NCBI GenBank assembly: GCA_951217055.1
Contig: OX578282.1
Coordinates: 46,868,329 to 46,932,328, forward strand
Direction: 5' to 3'
DNA from: Gerris lacustris
Lineage: Eukaryota > Arthropoda > Insecta > Hemiptera > Gerridae
DNA: 64,000 bases
Part shown: positions 57,693-64,000 of the stretch, in pieces
Layout of the letters: each line of letters starts with the position of its first letter
Position numbering within the stretch: position 1 is the first letter of the stretch
Position numbers and translations under genes: made by a program
Notes under the pieces: generated by a model
Told to the model about the DNA's origin: nothing
Databases searched by the model: none
What the model saw: the letters and a program-made list of their open reading frames with translations, nothing else

Positions 57693-58589
57693 CCAAATTA
57701 GGACATTTGAGCAGTAGGGGGATCATGTATGTTCAAAGTACCTAAACAAAATTAATTATGTCCTATACAAAATTTAGGTTACTTCAGACTTAACAACTAG
57801 ACATACTTATTTTAATACATTACAAAAAAGATCCTTATTAAAAACTATTTGAAGTGAAAATTCGTACTTTTAAACCTTTTTTTTTCTCGCCATTTGTAGT
57901 ATCAAAATCATTTGTAGCAAAAACAGAAATAGTGTATCGATATTGGAGAGTTTGATTAACTAGATTACAAATTAATCTGTTATGAGGTGTAAATAATCTG
58001 GTGTTGGTACAGTAGATTACCGGGGAACACTTTATTTCCTTCTATACAAGGGATACTTACTAGGAACTAGGGACCTCTAGTTTGCCACCCTCTTCCATCA
58101 GTGATAAAAAGGGTAAGCTCAAAAACAGCTGGCAACATTTAGCAGAACATAAGAAAAATATCTAAATCTATTGCTGACTATAGGAGATATCCAGAAATTC
58201 CAACGACTTATTCGTTTAAGTTTAAATTGTTGTACTATGTATAATTCAAAAATAATTTAATAACATTTTAATAACAATTTAATTTTTAATCTTTAAAATT
58301 ATTAAAGATTTATCTTGAAGTTTAGATTTTCTTGTGTCATTGTATGGATCATTGGATGGAGTTTACTATATCATTATATTGGTATTCAGCATTCAGCACA
58401 TAGGTTTTTTCAAGTAACCGTCAAATGCATAATATACAATGGATCGATCACATCCCGCTAAACAACTCGACCAATAGTGAATACTGTAGCAAGAAACCCC
58501 TGAGACTATGAGTGCGAATCACCATAAATAAATAAAGGAATAACTTTCTAGAGGAATACGCATTACCGAGATGATCCAAATGATATTAT
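57693..58589. other. no supported feature
   Basis: AT-rich; nothing supportable. Confidence 0.4.
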
Positions 58590-58829
58590 TGATCTTAAAA
58601 ATAAAACATCATGAAAGAGGTGTAGTTCTATAACCAAACAACGTCTTCACACAAAAATTGTAATTGGAAACAATTGACCGGTTTCGGCTGTTCTATTGCA
58701 GCCTTCTTCAGATAATATTGAGGTTACAGGATTGACTTCACGAGTAGAAGTTCTTGAACTACACCTCTTTCATGATGAGTCGTTATCACACATTGGAGAA
58801 AAACGCAGTCGATGATCTTAAAAATAAAA
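58590..58829. mobile_element. foldback with 17-bp target duplication and hammerhead-like core
   Basis: The direct repeat tgatcttaaaaataaaa (58590-58606 and 58813-58829) flanks a 206-bp insert. A perfect 22-bp inverted pair (catcatgaaagaggtgtag... at 58607-58628, complement at 58756-58777) starts at the left edge but lies 35 bp inside the right edge. On the minus strand, 58676-58711 reads ctgaaga, a, ggctg-caatagaa-cagcc, gaaa, ccggtc: an intact 5' core, a perfect 5-bp hairpin, GAAA, then a palindromic accggt that ends in TC. It is non-coding. Penelope-like elements are the known carriers of such motifs in animals, so it may be a non-autonomous relative. Confidence 0.8.
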
Positions 58830-59602
58830 AATGATTCATCATCTGTAAAAAGTTTATATTTTCTGTTTTTTAACATGGAATTACTAAACTTGGTTAAATA
58901 AACATTTGCTGAAAAAATAAACTTATTTAAGAAAAAAAAATAGATAATAGTAACAAATTACATAAACAATTAATATTTGTGTAAAGAATTTAAAAGTAAA
59001 ATAAGCATACTAAAGCTTTGAACAAGGGGCTAATGGCTAAGGCTTTATTTAAAACCTCTAATCCTAATCCAAATCAATTGCTAGAAAAATGATAAATTAT
59101 TTAATTCACGTATAATAACATAATTATTAAAAGGGTCAGTAATTCAAAAACAAATTAGAAATCACATCAAAGGATTACTTGACGAATTTTTTCATATTGT
59201 GGGCATTAATGATGCCCAAAATATATATACACTACACACTCGGGGTTTTTTTTCTCTATTGACATTGTGGTAGGATAACGAAAGTCAGATGTAAAATGAC
59301 CATTTTAATTTGAGGTGTTTGTTTTTAACGTTATAATTAATATAAACTGCAACTTGGTATATTATATTTATGACACAACACACAATAATGATCGTCAGGT
59401 TATTCAAATACTTCAGAAGTTAGCTATTAATAAAAATAAATATTAGATCAAATATAATTAATTACTATTAATAAAAATAGATTAAAAAACTGTATTAAAG
59501 TAAATACGAGAAAACACTCGTGAAGAGAAACAGGATTAACTAATAATGAAGGGAAAGGTCGATTCTGTTATCACCTGGGTGAATACATTGACATTGATTT
59601 TA
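58830..59602. other. no supported feature
   Basis: AT-rich; nothing seen. Confidence 0.4.
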
Positions 59603-59818
59603 TTAAGTAGAAAGTGTAAGGGGTGATGGTACTTTAAAGTGATTAAAGTTTGGTCCGAAGGCTGCTTGAGATGCCTCTCTAAAGGCACTCAAGTGTCGAG
59701 TGAGTTGAGGTAAGCAGAAGGTTAAAGACTGCACCGACCCGTTACACTCTATTCCACATTGCCTTGTCAGTACAATGACCTCAATTCTTCTCTCTAAAAA
59801 CCTAAGCACTCTATTCAA
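59603..59818 (-). other. GC-richer open frame, unidentified
   Basis: The minus-strand frame of 71 codons (MNRVLRFLERRIEVIVLTRQ, LPQLTRHLSAFREASQAAFG) has a composition less AT-rich than the flanks. No domain is recognised and no splice signals settle its status. Confidence 0.25.
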
Positions 59819-60083
59819 TCATCCGAAAGCACTCATTTTTGAGTCTTTCTCTACATTCCTTTCTTTTGTTCAGTTCTTTAGGCTTTTGTCTTAATCTTAA
59901 TTTGAACCTTTCAAATAATTGAAAATTCAGAAGACGTAAAAAGGGAATTTACTACAAGATAATAATCATTTCCTGGTTAACTGAATATTTTTAGATTTTT
60001 AATATAATATTATTTTGAATTTATATTGACCATTCCAAACATTCGTTTCAACGTATACATACACCCCGTTTACAGCTAATTGT
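59819..60083. other. no supported feature
   Basis: AT-rich; nothing seen. Confidence 0.4.
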
Positions 60084-60656
60084 ACATTACGCGTCTAGTG
60101 CGGAAAGTAGCATTGTGCATGCGAGTGTGGAGTTTGCACCCGAGTGACAGCGAGGGTAGTAAAACCACACGAGCAAAGCAAAATGTTTTCCCACGAGTTG
60201 CGTACTGTACTTCTACGTTTGTTATATAAATACAGAAAAAAATACTTAATAAACTTATTGTATGTAAGTTCGTATTTATTATTTGATAAAGATGATATTA
60301 ATTCATTAGTTGTATTTTGTGCCGAATTAATTATTTCGGGAGGCGTATTATTCTCCTTATTTTCGTCGTAATTATATAAATCAATAATTGTTTTTCACTA
60401 AAAAATCGATATAAACATTAATTTAATTAAACAAATAGAATTTAAATTAAACAAATTAGTTTTGTTATAACAAAACAAACTCGCTAATCGTGCGTTAAGG
60501 TGAAGAATTCTTCTTTTTTTTACCGCACTAAGGCAGGCGGAAAAAAGAGGAATTATGTAACGCGCATGCGCAATGAATACAAGTACGTAAAGAATCACTT
60601 TCTACGGATCTAAACAGAGATACAATGTTTATATTTCGTATCAATCGTAGATAAAA
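60084..60656 (+). repeat. repeat family C, copy 2
   Basis: It matches 2981-3420 in inverted orientation: gcgtctagtgcggaaagtag, gcgagtgtggagttt, gggtagtaaaaccacacgag, tcgtgcgttaaggtgaagaa, acgcgcatgcgcaatgaata, tttcgtatcaatcgtagata. Compared with copy 1 it has a ~20-bp deletion in the coding-like tract and a longer middle section (60220-60460). Confidence 0.75.
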
Positions 60657-61475
60657 ATATTTGTATACAAAAAGTTATTAAAGATTTCTGTTTTCTCCAT
60701 TTTTCTTTAGGGAAATGAAAATAAAGAAAAAAAAATAAAAATAAGGTTAACATGTTTAGACATGTGCGGAGTTCAGACGGTGGAAGGATTTATGTGTAAG
60801 TGGGCCCTAAGGAAAGAGGGGAATGCAGAGACATCTGATTCGGGGTCGGTTCCAAAACCTTTTAGTTGGGTAGGACACCCAATTTGGCCTCACTAAACTT
60901 TCCTCCACAGGGGAACTAAAAATCAATGACCATAAAGGTTAGAAGGAAGCTTGTTTTAATGCCTACATTTAGGTTTAAGCTTACAATTTAAGGTTAGTAT
61001 TTAAGGTCCAAAGGGGAACAGAAAACTTCATATAAACTTATAGGCCGTCAAACACTTCTTTTTTAACCAAAAATAATTTGAAAGACTCTCTCGTTCATAC
61101 AAAATCGCCATTTTTTCAAAATTACTGAACGAAATAAGATTTTAAAATTACTATAAGAGCGATAATTATAGAGAATTATTTAGTATCACCTATTATTATA
61201 TTATTTAGTATCACCTTATCACCTACCAATTACCTACAAAATTGGCGTCTATGCTTTCGTCAGTCTCAAAGCAAATATATATATATATAATTTTTTTTAT
61301 AATTTTATCAATAAACTTAAGATTAGCTTTTTTGTTTTAGACGATTACAAAATATAATATATTTTTACCTGCTTTTTTGTGAAAATTATTTATTATTTAA
61401 GTATCATTATACAAAATGTAGTTTTAGAGAAGAAACGTACTTAAATTTTTATTTAATTAATTTTTTTAAATAATT
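60657..61475. other. no supported feature
   Basis: A short (TA)n run at about 61276 and unremarkable sequence otherwise. Confidence 0.4.
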
Positions 61476-61662
61476 TTAAGGCTCTCCCACACAAGTGCGG
61501 GACGGCGGGAGCGGGATGGATGCGGGCCGTGTTTATATTGCGGGATATGAGCCTGTTCAGACAGGAACGAATTGAACAGGCTTATATCACGCAATGTAAA
61601 CACGTCCCGCATCCATCCCGCTCCCGCTCTCGCCGTCCCGTACTGGTGTGGGAGAGCCTTTT
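61476..61662. mobile_element. GC-rich palindrome with TTAA-type end
   Basis: The ~83-bp inverted arms run from ggctctcccacac (61480) to gtgtgggagagcc (61658): gtgcgggacggcg, gggatggatgcggg, gtgtttata-ttgcg, atgagcctgttca. TTAA precedes the left end and TTTT follows the right end, so a TTAA duplication may have decayed. It is strikingly G+C-rich against the AT-rich background. The outer bases match those of the 40153 palindrome. The frame 61520-61729 is an artefact. Confidence 0.75.
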
Positions 61663-61794
61663 ATTACGAACAAGATATAATTTTTGTATTTTTCAAGTGA
61701 AACATCTGTATAAAGTTTTTAAGATTTAAAAACAAATAAAGATATTATTATAATTATTATTAATCTTTAGTAAAATAATAGTATATTATGTTAC

Positions 61795-62246
61795 TAGGCT
61801 GTGAAGTGAGGTTTTTCTTTACCGCGGCAATTACATTTACTGTCGAGCGAAGCAAGATAGTAAATATTGCCAAGGCTATTTTTTCCGTGGTAGAAGACAA
61901 TGAAAAAACATTAAATATTAATCAATAATCAATGTATAATAATAACAAATATTAGTACATACTTAAGACTTGAAAAGAGGTTACACTATAAGAAAAGATA
62001 AATAAAACGCATTGACATCTAGCGGATTTTAATCGTACTAGAAGCATTTCTACAAAGATTGCAGCGCCAAATCGGAAGTTTTGATTACTACCAGCACGAA
62101 AGAAAAAAATGTTTACGTCCTAGGACGTAAAAGATTTTTTCTTTACAGCTAGGAGTAATGAAAAGATTTTTTAAGACTACGTAATGAAAAAATGGATTTC
62201 AGCTAGGTATGTTTTTTAGGCTCTAAAGTTACTATTTCACAGCCTA
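61795..62246. mobile_element. TA-flanked MITE (448 bp)
   Basis: The inverted ends taggctgtgaa (61795) and ttcacagccta (to 62246) have TA as their outermost bases, as in Tc1/mariner-type insertions. Just inside the left end, accgcgg-caatt-acatttac and gtaaat-attgcc-aagg form a further inverted pair. There is no transposase. Confidence 0.6.
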
Positions 62247-62418
62247 CCACGGAAAAAATATTTTTTTAGATTTTATTCAAAGAACAAATATTTACATAAC
62301 TTTATTAAATACCCAAAATTTTTGAGTGCTCACTTCCAAATATGTACATCCAAGGTCATATGTTACTTAGTTAATTTTGCCTCAAAAAGAGTGCCTTAAT
62401 TGGTTGCGTTATTGCAGT
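62247..62418. other. no supported feature
   Basis: Nothing seen. Confidence 0.4.
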
Positions 62419-63199
62419 CGAGGACTCAGGGCCGGCGCAAAACTATTATAAGGCACCCCCCTCCCCATCATTCTAAGCCAACGCCGCGCCAAAACTAGAA
62501 CTGTTAGAAAATTAGGTTCAAAATAGTTTATTTTGGGCCTTTTTTTAAGAGTTTTTTCAGCTAAAAAAGCAACCACCTAAAAGTTTGTTTATAATTGTTT
62601 CTTCAGAGTTTTTGAAACATTAATATACTAAATCGATTTTTAGACTAAAAAAAATATATATATATATTTTTTACCTTTAACGCTATACTATGCTATTAAT
62701 TCTTCTTGATTCATTACAAAATACCTTCACAACGTCCTATACAGCAACTGAACTAGGGGATACACACTCAACTGAGTATATAAACAAACAACCATTAAAG
62801 TATGCAAATAAACAAACACAAAATAGTTTAATGTTTGTATCCCACATAGTCATGTAAGTGGGAATCCCAGTTTTAAATGTTAATATCAACTTGACTATTG
62901 CTCCATAAACAATAATCATTTATTAGCATAATAAAATAATTATACTATTAGTTTTAAATGGGTATGAAACATAATAAAACATAAGAAATGTTCAACCTTA
63001 TTTTATTCAATTGATAATCTGTCGGAATTTTGTTTTATTTGGGGGGGGGGGGGGAGTCTCCTAATTTAAGTTATTCATCTTTCTTTATATAAAAACATTG
63101 ACTTCTTGGTAGGCAAGTATTTTACGGCGCCCCTCAGGCCCTGGCACCCTAGGGGGTCGCCTAGTTCGCCTATACGGTCGCGCCGGCCCTGCGAGGTCT
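62419..63199. mobile_element. hAT-like non-autonomous element (765 bp)
   Basis: The 12-bp TIR cagggccggcgc (62427; complement ends at 63191) is flanked by cgaggact (62419-62426) and cgaggtct (63192-63199), an 8-bp duplication with one change. The body from about 62510 to 62910 (ttttttcagctaaaaaagca, gctattaattcttc, ataccttcacaacgtcctat, cacatagtcatgtaagtggg) is shared with the 46207 element. A G run lies at 63041-63054. No transposase remains. Confidence 0.85.
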
Positions 63200-64000
63200 T
63201 TTACTAATATGACTAAATAAGTAAATGTAGGTTTTAAATTATATAAATTGTAACGTAAGTTTATTTTTTAATTAATTATCTTTATTGTTATTAATTTTCG
63301 GTGTTACATTTATGTTGACACAATTATTAGAGACAAACAAGGTGCTCTGTTGATTATAAATAGCAACATGTGGATATTAAACCATTTATAAAAATAAAAA
63401 CGTTTCGGGTGAATAACTTTAGACCCTTTTTTACAATTTAAGAAGAAGTAAAAATAAATAAATAAAATAAAGAAAGAAAGAAAAATTCTATTAAGAAATA
63501 AAAACTAAATGGCAATCATTTGAGTTGAATATGTTTTATACTTATATTGTAAATATGGGGAAGATTTTGAAAGGGAAACTGCACATAAATTTTGGGAAAA
63601 AGGAAATTTAATTAATAAACACCAACTTGCAATGTAGAAAAAGATGTGAAAATGGATGGACGCTTAATAAATCAAATATATGGGTATACTGATTTCAACC
63701 CTTTGAAGAGGTAAACAGTGCTTATTTATGGACCATTTTAATGGAACATAAATGCGACTGGACTACATGATTTAAAGTTAAAAAACAGTATGATTAATAA
63801 TAATTATTATGAGGGTGTTTTATAAAATACGTAGTTATGTCATCTACATGTTTAGATGTTTGTTTATTCGTAAGGGTTGTATAAAATATAATTGATACCA
63901 AAAATTTAATAAAACATTACTTGTAATTTTTAATAGGAAAAAATGTAATTCTAAAGAAACCTACGACTAAAGAATTTTAAGTGGATAATTATCTATATAG
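63200..64000. other. no gene; possible decayed hammerhead-like motif at 63402-63426
   Basis: On the minus strand, 63402-63426 reads gggt-ctaaagttattc-accc, gaaac: a 4-bp hairpin directly before GAAAC. The bases where CTGANGA would be are A-rich. The rest is AT-rich with nothing supportable. Confidence 0.35.

Noticed and set aside
61520..61729. 69-codon frame over a GC-rich tract
   Set aside because: It crosses the palindrome; the complement of the same arm would code equally well.

Overview
The window is a stretch of AT-rich (roughly 70% A+T, estimated by eye) eukaryotic nuclear DNA, most likely from an arthropod and probably an insect. The evidence is Jockey-type non-LTR retrotransposon ends, hAT, Tc1/mariner-like and TTAA-flanked non-autonomous DNA elements, Pol III-derived short repeats, long (AT)n microsatellites and long homopolymers. 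No species can be named from the sequence alone. No complete protein-coding gene, rRNA gene, functional tRNA gene or CRISPR array was found. Most open frames fit chance in AT-rich DNA or lie inside repeats.

Layout. From 1 to 6.6 kb there are old repeats: a 1.1-kb inverted-terminus element with internal ~285-bp tandem units and a tRNA-like arm, pieces of a dispersed family (called A here), a second family (C) and a small MITE. From 6.6 to 18.4 kb the sequence is mostly featureless, with a perfect 23-bp-TIR MITE, a GC-rich reading frame at 13.5-14.2 kb and a decayed Jockey-type reverse-transcriptase end at 15.8-16.2 kb. A 2.6-kb hAT-like element with a perfect 8-bp duplication (18591-21156) carries a family A copy, which is itself split by a retro-insertion with a perfect 20-bp duplication. 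From 21 to 33 kb there is a tRNA-like family (B), a short hAT-like element and small foldbacks. From 33.9 to 34.7 kb lies a repeat with a clear 5S rRNA-derived segment. From 36.5 to 40.5 kb there are short coding-like pieces, a foldback with an 11-bp duplication, family D and a 360-bp TTAA palindrome. From 46.2 to 48.6 kb lies a composite hAT-like element. From 49 to 58.8 kb come an AT cruciform, a second Jockey end, more A, B and E copies, and two foldbacks with 13-bp and 17-bp duplications. From 60 to 63.2 kb come a second family C copy, a GC-rich palindrome, a TA-flanked MITE and a fourth hAT-like element.

The most notable theme is a recurring RNA-like signature in unrelated foldback insertions: CTGANGA, one extra base, a short hairpin, GAAA, then often a short self-complementary tract ending in TC. 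It resembles the minimal hammerhead ribozymes known from Penelope-like retroelements, but has a constant one-base insertion before stem II. A second theme is inverted-terminus elements that contain fragments of Pol III genes (tRNA T-arms, 5S rRNA). Nesting gives a relative age order: families A and B are older than the hAT and foldback insertions that carry or interrupt them.
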